Shown here: positions 20,099 through 31,627 of the stretch, one piece after another
Numbering within the stretch: position 1 is the stretch's first letter
Layout: each line of letters begins with the position of its first letter
DNA from: Platanthera guangdongensis
Lineage: Eukaryota; Streptophyta; Magnoliopsida; Asparagales; Orchidaceae
Direction of reading: 5' to 3'
DNA: 64,000 nucleotides
Assembly: GCA_039583875.1 (NCBI GenBank)
Contig: CM077159.1
Span: 101,950,287 to 102,014,286, forward strand
The notes under the pieces: model-generated
Told to the model about the DNA's origin: nothing
Database searches by the model: none
What the model saw: only the letters and a program-made list of their open reading frames with translations
Made by a program: the position numbers and the translations under genes

Positions 20099-21665
20099 TA
20101 CTTAGAGACTTTTTCTGCATTTCCTTAACCTGCACATTGAAACTCAACACAACATCAAATACACATTGATGAATATCATTGAGTTAGGTGAGCCTTCTCC
20201 AAATCAGGTACACATTTTCCAATATACCCAACAGTTTTCATTTCTCTAGAGTGTGTGCATGTGTACATTTATTTACTTCTACTCGTTTGAGTAGGACTCG
20301 CTTTCATTTTCCCCTACTCGTTTGTGTAGGATTCGCAATTTTCTGCTTTCATTTCCCGCCTACTCGTCTGAGTAGGACTTGCAATTTACCGCTTTCTTTC
20401 CTGCTTTATTTTACTGCTTTCATTTTCAGCTTTCATTTTATCACTTTCTTTCGATAGCCATCCCCATTCCGATGAGTGGCTAACCACTCTTATCCCTCAG
20501 TATCAAAGAACATTGAGACAGATAAAATAGCTTTAAATAATTAAAGGTCCTGTTTTCCTAATTAATTAAATTACTTAAGATTTACCCCGGGTCTACCACG
20601 CGTAGAATCACATATCGATGTGTGGGTTCTATTTCCGTAGTCCATACGCTAGCTAGCCGATACGCCGTGCGTATGGACCGATCACCCCTTGGTAAATGGA
20701 GTTCTGCACTAACCCTCGAGAGAGGAGGCACGCAAACTCTACCGGATTGGGTTCTGCACCCAATAGCGGGGTTCTTAGCATAATGCAGGCATTAAGAGGA
20801 ATCCTTCGTTGGACGAGAGCCCGGTCAAATAGTCTTAATGTTCAGGTGAGCGATAGTGCTAGAGATAGGTGAGCTCATTTTTGTGGAACCTCCACGGCCA
20901 AGTCTCCGGCTTAATTATTTTGAAATTTAGGATCTCTTTTTATTAAAAGTTTTTTTTAGTTCAAATCCCTTTAGATACAGCGACGCTAAGTTATTCATCG
21001 GCTCCATTTTAAGTTCTTTCATTTTTTGTTTTTTATATATATATAAATAATATCACGACAAGATAATTTTCGGTAAAATAATAGTCCCCTCCAAGGAAGA
21101 GTAAAAATATTCAACCCGACCCCGAGAACAATATGACCCCGATATTCCTCACCGGAATATCATGCACTACACGCAATAGGTGCACTTGCCTCCTTTCGTT
21201 AAAACTCGATTTCACCTGTTTTATATCCAAATAATAAATCTGCGTGCCCCGTCTTCCTAAATAAAATCAAATCCGCTTTCTAAATAATCCGCCCTGGGCG
21301 CCGCGCGTCCTGAATAATTTTTGGAGTTTTAACTCCCATCAATAAGAAAGAGAGAAATGAGAAGAGAAATAAAATTCAGAAGAATGAGAAGGAGAGGAAT
21401 GAGAAGTGAATGAAGAAGAAGGAGAAAAGAACAAAGATTGCGATTTAGAAGAACAAGAAGAAGAGAATGAAGAACATAGGAATTGAGAAATAACAGAATG
21501 ACAGAAATTTTACCTAGGAAAGTAGATCGAGATTAGAGGAGACGGATCCACGAATTTTGAAGCCAAAGATTTCCCAACTGAGTTCGTGGCATGAAGGAGT
21601 GCTGGAAGCTAGGGTTTTAACCAGGGATTGGAGAGGAGGAAGATGAGAACCGGTAGAACACGACC

Positions 21666-21672
21666 TTATATA
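21666..21672 (-). promoter_or_regulatory. TATA box beside the ACACGGG array
   Basis: The minus strand reads ACTATATAAGG directly after CCCGTGTTCGACAT, the first word of the palindrome array. An AAACCCTAG leader follows about 60 bases on. Confidence 0.6.
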
Positions 21673-21678
21673 GTATGT

Positions 21679-22332
21679 CGAACACGGGTTGCGACACGGG
21701 CGTGTGTGTACCCGTGTTCACTAAATTAAAACCGCTCAGTACACGGGTCTCAAGATGACGTGTGGTCAAGCTGATGGGAAAGCAGCGCGCCAGGCGAACA
21801 CGATCAACAACACGGCTGTGTGTGGACCCGTGTGGTCAAACTCATGGGGAAACCACGAGGCGAACACGGTGCACAACATGGGTGTGTGTGTACCCGTGTC
21901 TTCTTGGGAACAACATCGTCGAACTCATACACAACGTGCATTCGTCGAACTCCGACAAGGAGTGCTTTCATCAAACTTTGATACGGGTGCGCATACGGCT
22001 GGGTAGCTACCGGTGTGTTGCATCGTTGAACTCATTACCCTACACAGCTCTTTCATCGAACTCCTACATGACTTGTTTTCATCGAACTCCAACACAGCCA
22101 AGCACACGGGTGGGTGTCCACCCGTGTAGTGCTCGGGCAACAACATTAAATCGTCGAGCTCGGTGGACACGACATCATTCACACGGGTGTGTGTCCACCT
22201 ATGTGGTGCTCGTGATTAAATGGAGAGCGACACGGCCAAGTACACGGGCGTGTGTCCACCCGTGTGGTGCTCCGGAAAAACAATTATATGAACACGACTT
22301 GGCACACGAGCGAGTGCAAACCCGTGTGCTCC
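21679..22332. repeat. ACACGGG(C/T)GTGT and CCCGTGT palindrome array
   Basis: Inverted words such as ACACGGGCGTGT and GTACCCGTGT alternate with GAACTC/TCGTCGAACTC spacers. Examples lie at 21693-21720, 21880-21900, 22105-22130, 22180-22200 and 22240-22265. Sequence and spacing differ from the other arrays in the window. Confidence 0.8.
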
Positions 22333-22439
22333 TCTGAAGTCGAATTACTTTCTAAGTGATTTTTTATAATGATTTTATAATAAAATTTAACTAAAGTTTT
22401 ACTAAAGAATAAAAACTTAGAAAATTTATTAATTTACAC

Positions 22440-23377
22440 TTAATCAATGTCTAGTCGGAGGCATGATTCTTGGAGAGTGAAATCTTGAGGAAACTCTCCA
22501 TAATAAAGTTTTAATTGGTGCCTGTTGACTTTAAAATCTCCCTTCTCACGGTGGGTTAGTTCAATGGTGCCATAGGGAAAAACACCTTTGACATGGAAAG
22601 GTCCTGACCACCTAGACCTTAACTTCCCTTGGAATAATCTAAGACGGGAATTGAAAAGGAGGACTTGGTCACCTTTTTGTAATATCTTTGGTTTTCGAAG
22701 GTGACGGTCATGGAACAATTTAGTCTTCTCCTTATATATTCGAGAATTCCCATAAGGCATGGTTCTCCACTCATCTAATTCGTTAAGTTGAAGTTTTTGT
22801 TTCTCCCCTATAGAATTGGTGTCAAAATTCAAAGAGTGTATTGCCCAATACGATTTATGTTCTAATTCTATAGGTAGGTGACATGATTTACCATAGACTA
22901 GTCTAAAGGGAGTGGTCTCTATGGGTGTTTTGTAGGCGGTCCTATATGCCCTCAAACAATCATTTAGTTTCTTAGACCATTGTTTCCTATTCCCTTCTAT
23001 AGATTTTTCTATGATTCTCGTAAGCTCTCTATTTTAAACTTCAACCTGACCACTAGTTTGCGGATGATAAGGAGCGGCTATCCTGTGTGTGACCACGTAT
23101 TTTTGTAAGACTTTATCTAACTGTAGATTACAGAAATGTGTACCCCTATCTCTAATAAGCACACGTGGTGTGCCGAATCGTGTGAATAAAGATTTCAGAA
23201 AATGAATTACTACTCTACTATCATTAGTAGGGAAAGCTTGTGCCTCAACCCACTTTGATACATAATCTACAGCTACCAAAATATATTTATTCCCATAAGA
23301 AAGTGGAAACGGTCCCATAAAGTCAATCCCCCACACATCAAACACTTCACATTCAAGGATAAATTTTTGTGGCATTT
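22440..23377 (-). pseudogene. pol: Athila-like integrase, core and C-terminal half
   Basis: From the solo LTR junction at 23377 the frame gives the integrase core: [17 protein letters not shown] with the first catalytic Asp, then IRDRGTHF with the second, and a truncated [10 protein letters not shown] end, the Glu being in the final motif. A stop at 23034 separates the C-terminal part (22440-22955; GKSCHLPIELEHKSYWA, LKLYYGEF). There is no chromodomain. The N-terminal part is at 25535-26030, on the other side of the solo LTR. Confidence 0.88.
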
Positions 23378-25534
23378 TGTAATGCCCCGAAACTCAGAAG
23401 AGCGACGGGAGGCGTTCTGGGCCAAATTTGGAATTTGGCAGGGGGCACACGGCCTGGGACACGGGCGTGTCCCAGGGCGTGTCGTGTTTGGGTCGACGAT
23501 TTGGCCGAGTGGTCGACGAATTCTAGAGTCGACGATTGTCGAGTAGCGAACACGGCCTGAGACACGGGCGTGTCTCAGGGCGTGTCGAGCTCGTGTCGAC
23601 GATCTACCAGGGAAGTCGACGATTTTTGCTCGACGATGTGTCGAGACAGGAAACATGGCCTAGGACACGGGAGTGTCCAAGGCCGTGTCGGGTTGTCGAC
23701 GAACTGCGCTCGACGAAATGTCGAGACAATGAACACGGCCTGGAGCCTAGGCGTGTTCGGGTAGGAAACGGGCGTGTCCAAGACCCGTGTGAGTCTCGGG
23801 TTAGTGTTGGTCCTGTGTTGATGGAGGAACACGCCCGGGAACACGGGCGTGTACTGTCTAACACAGGCGTGTCAGGTCGAACACGGCATGTCGGGTGCCC
23901 GTGTGTTTTTCGAGATGCGTCGATTTCGACATGGAATGGGGGACACGACCCTGGATACGGGCGTGTCGCAAGCCGTGTTCGGCCCAGGTTTTGCATTTCA
24001 GCTACGGATTGTGGCCGTTCGTTTCCTTATTTTCGGATCCGACGGCTGGGGGTTGTTCCTACTGGGATATACCCGGGAATATGATTTCAAATCCATCACT
24101 TCTTTCACTAAAGTCTCTTTCTAAAGCCTAGAGAGAGGGGAGAGCAAGGAAGAAGAAAGGAAGCTAAATCCGGTTGCCAGCGGAGTTTCGAAGCTCCAAA
24201 TCGCGAGCCGACTTCGGATCTATGAAGGCAAAGATATTGCGGTGCTTTTCATCCGCATACATTTCCATGGCGCCAATGAAGAACGCTAGGGTAACGATTC
24301 TCTACTTGAGCATGTGAAGCTCTCATTTTATTTGCATAGGAAGCCCGCTTTCGCGAGTTTGCGGTGAGTTGAGGCGTTCCTTCGGGTAGACATGAATAGT
24401 CCCCGTTCTGTAGAGTTCGTAATCGAGAACGGATATAGTCATGATGTGTGAAGCCTACCCGGACAAGTTGGTCTGGATAGGTGATGTTGCATTGCATAAG
24501 TGGCCGGAAAAGACTCTGTGCGAATGTTTGTTTTTCGGGTTTTCTACGAGGTAGAATGCAACAGGGAGCCTTGGGGATTAACCCCAAGGTGCACTCAGAA
24601 AACTGGGCAGATGCGTGGTTCTGCCAAACATGGTGGCCTGGGTGCCAACTTGAACTTAACTGGGTTATGTGTTGTATGTAAACGATTTGGGACTCGGGAA
24701 AGTTTTACCCGTGCATATGTTTTAAATTAACGTTGTGGTGTGAGAAACGGGTCAGGCGGAACCGTACCCACTCTATGTCGTTCGGTTAAAGAGACCTAAA
24801 GTTACGTGGCACTTACCTTTGGCATAGATAGAGGGTCTTAGGCAGTGGCCAGAAAGACCAAATACTCACGTGATATTGTCGTCCAAGGGGTGGTGGTGAG
24901 TCATTGGATTTTGACCGTGATCACCGAGAATGTGCCCTGAGAGCATGGGGGGTGAGGCCATGCGTGCATGCGCCTATGATGTAGTGTTATAACTATACTA
25001 TTGGATTATGCTAACAAAGTGCAGGGAAGGAACATCACCGCCCCGAGTTGGGGACGTGATCGTTATAATTTGGTCAGCATAGCTGACAGTTGCCTTTGTT
25101 TTCCACCGTGCAGTGGATTGTTGCTTGTAGGTGCTGCGGAGCCGAGTGCTAAATAGCGGGCTAGAGCCCAAGTTGCTGAGTTGGCCCTCGAAGTCCTAAT
25201 TTTGAGTGTTTTCTATTATTCATGTATGGATGGACTGCGTGCCGAGGTTTGGAAAATATTGATATTCAAGCAAACTATTGTAAGGCCTTAAGGCCAGTCC
25301 TTGTGTATTTGTACGATCATTCATGTTGTCTTTGTAGTGGACATTCATGCTAGTAGTTGGGTTCTTTTATTTGCAACTATTAAAATTGCTTCTGCTAGAA
25401 TGACTATGTGTAGGACATTGTATATTAGTTGGATGGTTTCCATTAAGTAACCACCCAGTCTGTCTGTGGTATATGGCGTCGGGCCACGGCCGGACCTACT
25501 GCTATATGCTATGCGACGGATATGAGGTGTTACA
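23378..25534 (+). mobile_element. Solo LTR of the chromovirus family (copy B)
   Basis: The segment starts TGTAATGCCCCG and ends GGTGTTACA, flanked by CATTT at 23373-23377 and 25535-25539. It aligns to copy A and to the LTRs at 49122 and 56314, but is more diverged than copy A. Taking it out with one CATTT restores the integrase frame, so the insertion was clean. Palindromic ACACGGGCGTGT units fill 23448-23980. Confidence 0.95.
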
Positions 25535-26030
25535 CATTTCATGTAATTTAGAGATGTTACCTGATTTTTGACAAGAATCACATGAAAGTACATACCTTTG
25601 AGCATACCTAAACAGAAGGGGCCAATAAAAATAAGAATCAAGAACCATTTTAGCTGAGCGGTTTGCTCCAAAGTGACCACCTGTAGGGCCTGAATGACAC
25701 TGCTCCAAGATTTTCCAGCCCTCCTCCGCTGATACACACCTACGTATAATGAAATCTGCACATATCCGAAAAAGATAGGGGTCCTCCCAAAAGTAATATT
25801 TCAAGTCAAAGAAAAAATTCTTTTTCTGATGATATGAAAAATCTTTTGGAAGGACCTTAGCCACAATATAGTTTGCATAGTCGGCAAACCGCGGATAATC
25901 AGTATATATATATGTAGATAATACAAACAGTGATTCCTCTGGAAATGTATCACTAATCTCGGACTCATCTAACATTGTTCGTAGTTGATTTTCTAAACGT
26001 GAGATGACCTGCCGCTAAGTTTTCTGCTCC
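25535..26030 (-). pseudogene. pol: Athila-like integrase, zinc-binding N-terminus
   Basis: The frame at 25535-25975 has the HHCC region: CHSGPTGGHFG with both His, then SCDSCQKSG with both Cys. It ends at the solo LTR and joins, in frame after removing one target duplication, to the core at 23377. Upstream (minus strand) it connects to RNase H. Confidence 0.88.
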
Positions 26031-27826
26031 TTATTTATCCCTAATTTCCAAATCAAATTCTTGCAATAAAATAACCCAATGGATTAAACGAGGTTTTGCT
26101 TCCGCTTTGGCAAGTAAATATCTTAGGGCAGAGTGATCTGTGTATACTACCACCTTAGACAATGTTAAATAGGATCTAAATTTATCGAAGGCAAATACCA
26201 ATACTAGGAGTTCTTTTTCCGTAGTTGTATAGTTCTCCTGTGCGTTATTAAGTGTTTTGCTAGCATAATATATCGGGTGAAAGTGTTTGTTTCGGCATTT
26301 TCCTAAAATAGCTCCTACCGCAAAACTATTAGCGTCACACATGATCTCGAAAGATTAAGCAAAACCAGGTGCGATTATAATAGGAGAATTAATTAATCTT
26401 TCTTTCAAGAACTCAAAGGCTTGCAGACACTCTTGATCAAAAATAAAAGGTGTGTCTTTTTTTAAAAGCCTAGTAAGTTGTTTAGATATTTTAGAGAAGT
26501 CTTTAATGAACTGGCGATAGAATTCAGTATGAACTAAAAAGCTTCTCACGACCATAATGGAGGTTTGCGGTGTCAACTTTTCTATGGTTTCAATCTTCGC
26601 TCTATCTACTTGAATTCCATGGCTTGAGATCTTATGGGCAAGTACTAACCCTTCTTGCACCATGAAATGACACTTCTCCCAACTGAGTACTAGATTTATT
26701 TTCTCACACCTCCTCAGAACTTTTTCTAAATTCTTCAAACACAAATCAAAAGAATCACCAAACATGAAGAAATCATCCATAAACACTTCCATAATTTCTT
26801 CAACATACTCATCAAATATAGCTAACATTCACCTTTGAAAAGTGGCGGGTGCATTACATAAACCAAATGGCATACGTCTATAGGCAAAGGTACGGAATGG
26901 GCAAGTGAATGTTGTCTTCTCCTGGTCTTCTGGTGCTATAGGGATTTGGAAATATCCAGAAAGTCCATCTAGAAAACAATAATAAAAATAGCCTGATAAT
27001 CGTTCTAATATTTGATCAATGAAGGGTAGAGGGAAGTGGTCTTTCCTAGTGGCATCATTTATCTTCCGATAATCAATACAGACACGCCAACCTGTTACTG
27101 TTCGCGTTGGAATCAATTCATTTTTATCATTTGCTACTACTGTTAGAACACCCTTCCTAGGAACGACTTGTACATGACTAACCCGTGAACTATTCGAAAT
27201 AGGGTATATCATTCCAGCATCTAACAATTTAAAAATTTCAGCTTTCACTACCTCTTTCATATTTGGATTTATTCGATGTTGCTGTTGAATAGAATGCTTA
27301 TAGTTTTCTTCCAAAAGGATATTGTGGGTACAGAAACTAGGGTTGATACCTTTTATATCAATTATTTGACATGCTATAGCACCTTAATACTTCCTTAGCA
27401 CAGTTATTAACTTTTGTTTTTCAGTTTCAGAAAGATCAGAAGAAATAATAACTAGGTAAGTAGAATCAGATCATAAGAATGCATACTCAAGATGATCGGG
27501 TAATTTTTTAAGTTCTATTATGGGTGGAACCTTAGTGTTATTCTTAAGAACTTCAGGATCTCCTTGTGTCATCAAACTATACTCAATCTTCCTATTCATC
27601 GAAACAGAGTTATCTAGATAATATAAATGTTCGACAATATCTTGATTTTTGTCTTCTTCTAGGTAACTGTTAGTATGCAAATCTCTAAATGATCCCTATA
27701 ATATAACTCAGAATTCATATAAGTCATAATATTATCAACATCATGACAAAAGTAGCAACAATCATCATTATCCAAAGATTGCTTTATTGTATTGCCGATT
27801 TGAAAAATACCTTCATCTTCTCCTAC
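26031..27826 (-). pseudogene. pol: Athila-like reverse transcriptase and RNase H
   Basis: The RT N-terminus is at 27314-26829: VPRKGVLTVVANDKNELIPT, CIDYRKINDATRKDHFPLPF and GLCNAPATF. A TGA at 26829-26831 breaks the frame after FQR. The next part has the active site as FMDDF (usual YVDD) near 26780. RNase H (26031-26342) has [29 protein letters not shown] and [12 protein letters not shown]. The segment 27315-27826 is the protease-RT linker (ELKKLPDHLEYAFL). Stops make it inactive. Confidence 0.9.
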
Positions 27827-28140
27827 TCACAAAACTAATTTAGCATCAAAAACATCAATAAAAGCTCTAGATGTGGCTAAGAACGAACGACCTAGTATGA
27901 GTGGCACTTCTATATTTTTGTCCATATTTAAAATAACAAAATCGGCGGGAAATATAAACTTATCTAGCTTAACCAATACATCTTCTACTATTCCTCTAGG
28001 ATTCTTAACCGAACGATTTGCTAATTGAATACTCATTCTAGTAGGGCTAAGTTCTCCTAGACCTAGTTTCAAATATAGTTTATAAGGCATTAAGTTTATA
28101 CTAGCTCATAAGTCCGCTAAAGCTTTATTCACTTGTAAAT
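27827..28140 (-). pseudogene. pol: Athila-like protease with stop in the active site
   Basis: The minus-strand frame reads L-A-D-L-stop-A-S-I-N-L, then MPYKLYLKLGLGELSPTRMS and the flap-side motif ILGRSFLATSRAFID. The catalytic triad of this family is DLGAS, so the Gly codon is now TGA (28106-28108), directly after the Asp and Leu codons. Confidence 0.85.
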
Positions 28141-29709
28141 CACCGATTAAACATGGAATTGAAAAAGAACCGGTATCCCTAAGTTTTTGTGGTAATTTGT
28201 TTTGTAAAATAGCAGAACATTCTTCATTAAGTGTTATCAAAGATAATTCTTCTATTTTCTTTTTATTGGAAATTAAGTCCTTTAAAAATTTAGCATACTT
28301 TGGCATTTGAATGATTTCAAAAAAGGTAAATTAACATGTAATTGTTTAAACATAGATAAGAATTTACCATATTGCGCATCCATGCGCACCTTGTTCAGCT
28401 TCGCTTTATATGGAATTTCTGGTTGATACTCCTTTGATTTTGAATTCATGTCGTTCTGTCCTTCACCACTAGGCTCCTCTTGGGGTGCTTCCTTTGTAAG
28501 CCTTTGGTCGTGTAATTCGTTTCCACTGCTCAATTGGATTGCTTTTGCATGCTTCTTTGGGTTTGTTTCGGTATTACTAGGAAGTGTTCCTTATTGCCTT
28601 TCAAATACCATCCTTGCTAGCTGACCTATCTGATTCTCCAAATTCCGAATAGAGCCCTCTTGATTCCGGAAAGCTACATCAGTTGTTTGCATGAACTCAG
28701 TGAGTACATCTTCTAATGATGGCTTCCTTTGCTCCATTTATTGTGGTTTTCCAAACGCAGGTTGCTTGCCTTGATTTCCTTGTCCTCCCCAAGAGAAATT
28801 AGGGTGGTTCCTCCATCCCATATTGTATATAGAACTATATGGGTTGTTTGCTTGGTTGAAGGGAGGTCTGGAATTATTGCCCATATAATCAACATGTTCA
28901 TGCACTTGAGGTTCACAACCAGACATTCCACCAAATGAAGGGTCCCATTATTGTGGCACCATGGAGTGCGATGCTAAAGATAGGTTATCCATCTTCTGAT
29001 GAAGCTTCTCCACTTGAATAGCTAAGGCAGTGACGACATCCACTTCATAGATTCCTGCAGGGTTATTAGGCTTTTGTCTCATAGTAGTCCATTGATAGTT
29101 GTTCATTGCCATGTCTTCTATCAACTGTTGAGCCACTTTAGGTGTCTTATTATTCAAGGTGCCCCCACTAGCCGCATCGATCATCTGTTTAGTGGCTGGA
29201 TTGAGAGCATTACAGAATGCTTGAATCTGAAGCCGGGAATGTAATGCATGATGGGGACACTTCCTTAATAGTTCCTTGAATCATTCCCATGTGTCGTACA
29301 ACTATTCAAATTATAGTTGAGCATACGTAGAAATGTCACTCCTTAGCTTTGCAGTCTTCGCCGGTGGAAAATACTTCATCAAGAACTTCTCAACCATCAT
29401 ATCCCATGCAGTAATCGACCCTCTAGGTAATGAGTTTAACCACTGCTTCGCCTTGTGCCTTAGTGAGAACTGAAACAACCTCAATCAAATGACATCATTG
29501 GTAACGCCATTGTTCTTCAATGTATCACATATCTCCAAGAATCCGACTAAGTGTGTGTTGGGATCTTCATCTTTCAGGTCATCATATTGGACATACTGTT
29601 GAACCATATGAATAATAATCGGCTTCAATTCGAAATTGTTGGAGACAATTGGTGGTCTAACGATGCTTGACCCAGTACCCTGGAGATTAGGTCTAGCAAA
29701 ATTAGACAT
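28141..29709 (-). pseudogene. gag: Athila-like gag
   Basis: The N-terminal part (29485-29709) has the Athila gag signature: NFELKPIIIHMVQQYVQYD, then DPNTHLVGFLEICDTLKNNG. Downstream pieces at 28948-29184, 28738-28926 and 28282-28533 continue in broken frames: NYQWTTMRQKPNNPAGIYEV, an Asn-rich stretch, and IPYKAKLNKVRMDAQYGKFL near the gag-protease boundary. Many stops. Confidence 0.82.
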
Positions 29710-30076
29710 GGTTTGCTCATTCTAGTTAGCCATGTTATCTGGATTATCTGGATGATGATCTCCTAAGTTTAGTGTTTCCTCTTCTGAAAGTCCGTTTGAA
29801 TTATCTGTGTTATCAGTTCCCAAGTCCCTTTGGCCAGTATTGTGAATAATCTGTTCCAGGTCAGGATGAAATGGTGTTAGCCCAGAATTTCTCCCCTGGT
29901 CATAGACTAACAGACTACAAAACAGAGATTAAGCGATATAATTATGCAATAAACTAATTTACAATTACGTGTTAGTAATTTACAATTATATGCTATAAAC
30001 TAATTTACAATTATATGTAAGTAATCAAAAATTGGTAGCTTAATAGAGTTTAATCTTTCAAAATATTGAAAACGAG
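29710..30076 (-). other. 5' leader of element 3
   Basis: This segment lies between the primer site and the gag-like frame. It has no long open frame and is AT-rich. Confidence 0.6.
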
Positions 30077-30094
30077 TCCCCGATAACAACACCA
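30077..30094 (-). other. Decayed tRNA-Asp primer binding site
   Basis: The minus strand reads TGGTGTTGTTATCGGGGA. Compared with the intact site in element 1 it differs at five of 17 positions, all transitions (four C-to-T, one G-to-A). It lies six bases from the LTR end, as in element 1. Confidence 0.85.
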
Positions 30095-31104
30095 AAAACT
30101 TGATTGTTAAAAAAAACTGATGCGTATTCTTTCTACACTCTAGTATAAACTATGTAGATAGGCATAAGCTAGATTCATTTTAATCTCAGGCAAGTGCACC
30201 TATTAATTATAATATAGGAGAATTCTACATCTCGTGTCGTATTCCTCAGAGTCTTTTCAAGTACTCATACTCACTCTCGCTCTATTATCGTACCTATATT
30301 TAAGATTGGTTGTTTAATCTAAGATAGCATTACTAGGACTAATTGAATAAAGTGATATTGGAGGATTATGGATGATAAAAAGTAGATAGTCTAAGAGCAT
30401 TCACATGAGAATATTCACTCATTAATTCAACTCTATATACTCACGTATTAACAATATTATCAAATTCATTGTATTGTAAGGGTTCAATCTTTATCGAATT
30501 CTCTCTCGAGCAATCCAATACATAAATCTAAGTTGAGTAAATTTTCTCTCAAACAATTCACAACACTCAAGTTTGCACTAATATAAAGTACCCCTATCTA
30601 ATACAAAAATTCATGAAATCCTATCTCTAAAATACCACGAATCTCATTATCCGTATTGCCATTATCCAAACAATATATCTCTCGATCATGAAATTTGAAA
30701 TACAAAGAGAAAGAACACCAGAGAATGAAATTACAAGCCATCATCACAACCTTTCAATCTCTTAATCTAAAAGTTTGGGACTCATATAAAATAAATAATA
30801 ACTTCAAATCTAGGATTAATCCCTTTGTTTGAAACCACACATACAGATAAAATACCACAAATCTGATGTAAAAACCAAAATACATGATTACTAAATCGTT
30901 TCAAAGAACAAGTCTCATGCGAAATATAAAAATAAAGTTAGATCCATTAAGAGAATAGGGAAATTAAAAGAGATACATGAAGATTAAAACCATACGGATT
31001 ATCTCCTTCGATTTCCCCTTCACTTGTGTGCTCCACTTTCTTCCTCCAGAAGTTCTCCAAGTCCTTTTATCCAAAAAAAGTCCATTCTATTTCTTTGTGC
31101 AGGC

Positions 31105-31111
31105 TTTTATA
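31105..31111 (-). promoter_or_regulatory. TATA box of element 3 LTR
   Basis: The minus strand reads GACTATAAAAGCC. It follows the ACACGG/CCGTGT array by about 20 bases. Confidence 0.65.
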
Positions 31112-31130
31112 GTCTTCATGCAAACAGGTG

Positions 31131-31345
31131 TCGAACACGGGTTCCAACACGGCCATGTCATAGGCCGTGTAAGGTTAAACGGTGCGTCTGGGTGGTTTTT
31201 GAAATGAAAAGACGTGCCTGGTCGTGAGCTGTGTCATTTAAAATGGCTAGTAACACGACCATGTGTTCTACATGGCTCCAGGTCTGGTCCTTCCCGATAA
31301 AGACACGAGTAGTGACACGGGCATGTCCCTACCCATGTGGTGCCC
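31131..31345. repeat. ACACGG/CCGTGT words in element 3 U3
   Basis: AACACGGGTTCCAACACGG, CATGTCATAGGCCGTGT, AACACGACCATGTGTT and GACACGGGCATGTC appear within 215 bases. Several have C-to-T changes, so the array is older and partly decayed. Confidence 0.65.
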
Positions 31346-31627
31346 AATCCGAGATTTTCATGCCATCAGTCATGTTGGATCCGTGAACACCTCTGCTTGC
31401 TCAAAGACTTTTAGTTCCAATGGCTTGCAATACCTGCATTAAGAAAATTAATGAATAAATAAATAACTTAACAAAGGAAAGTGAAGAAAAATCTATATTG
31501 CGCTCTTCTATTCATGAAAATTCAAGTTCTTAACTAATTTTCACACAATTATAGCGAATGGAGGTAGATAATAGTGGACATGATTACAATTTTGATAGTG
31601 AAAAGAACTTAATAATTATACTCATCA

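Larger units (their letters stand above)
6778..20232 (-). mobile_element. Element 2: Sirevirus-like Ty1/copia retrotransposon with an extra ORF, nested
   Basis: On the minus strand the order is 5' LTR (18552-20232), tRNA-Met-type primer site, gag, protease, integrase, RT, RNase H, an array, a large extra ORF, polypurine tract and 3' LTR fragment (6778-7140). The order protease-integrase-RT is the copia order. RT sequence character, a long gag with coiled-coil tail, and an ORF after pol suggest the Sirevirus lineage. Element 1 entered its 3' LTR at the position equal to 19870/19871, so the rest of that LTR lies left of the window. A solo LTR splits the extra ORF. Every frame has stops, so this copy is dead. 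Confidence 0.88.
18552..20232 (-). repeat. 5' LTR of element 2
   Basis: On the minus strand the LTR begins TGTTGGGTATATTGG at 20232 and ends near 18552 before the primer site. It contains the GTCGAC palindrome array in U3, a TATA box and a long R-U5 rich in CCTAC/TCAG words. Its upstream end matches 6778-7140. The bases GTTTT at 20233-20237 would be the target duplication, whose partner lies outside the window. Confidence 0.88.
20233..22439 (-). other. Non-coding LTR-like segment downstream of Athila-like pol
   Basis: No gene is seen. The minus strand has a palindrome array (22332-21679), then TATATAAG, then a leader with AAACCCTAG and a pyrimidine-rich run: an LTR-like promoter layout. The block near 21070-21200, ending AATAGGTGCACTTGCCT, instead resembles the U5 end of Athila-type LTRs reading on the plus strand. 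I cannot settle whether this is a diverged 3' LTR, an inverted LTR piece of another element, or both. Confidence 0.5.
20233..31627 (-). mobile_element. Element 3: Athila-like Ty3/gypsy retrotransposon, nested and degraded
   Basis: On the minus strand the order is 5' LTR (30101-31627), decayed tRNA-Asp primer site, gag, protease, RT, RNase H, integrase. RT, gag and protease have the character of Athila. A solo LTR (23378-25534) splits integrase. The left edge is uncertain: 20233 is where the copia insertion starts, and no copy of the 5' LTR is seen between 20233 and 22439. The right edge (31627) abuts LINE sequence. Many stops and frame breaks occur. Confidence 0.82.
30101..31627 (-). repeat. 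5' LTR of element 3
   Basis: On the minus strand it runs from TGATGAGTATAATT at 31627 to AACAATCA at 30101. Its U3 has a weak ACACGG/CCGTGT array (31131-31345), then a TATA box. Near the 3' end it has AATAGGTGCACTTGCCT, typical of Athila-type U5. No second full copy is seen in the window. Confidence 0.78.
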
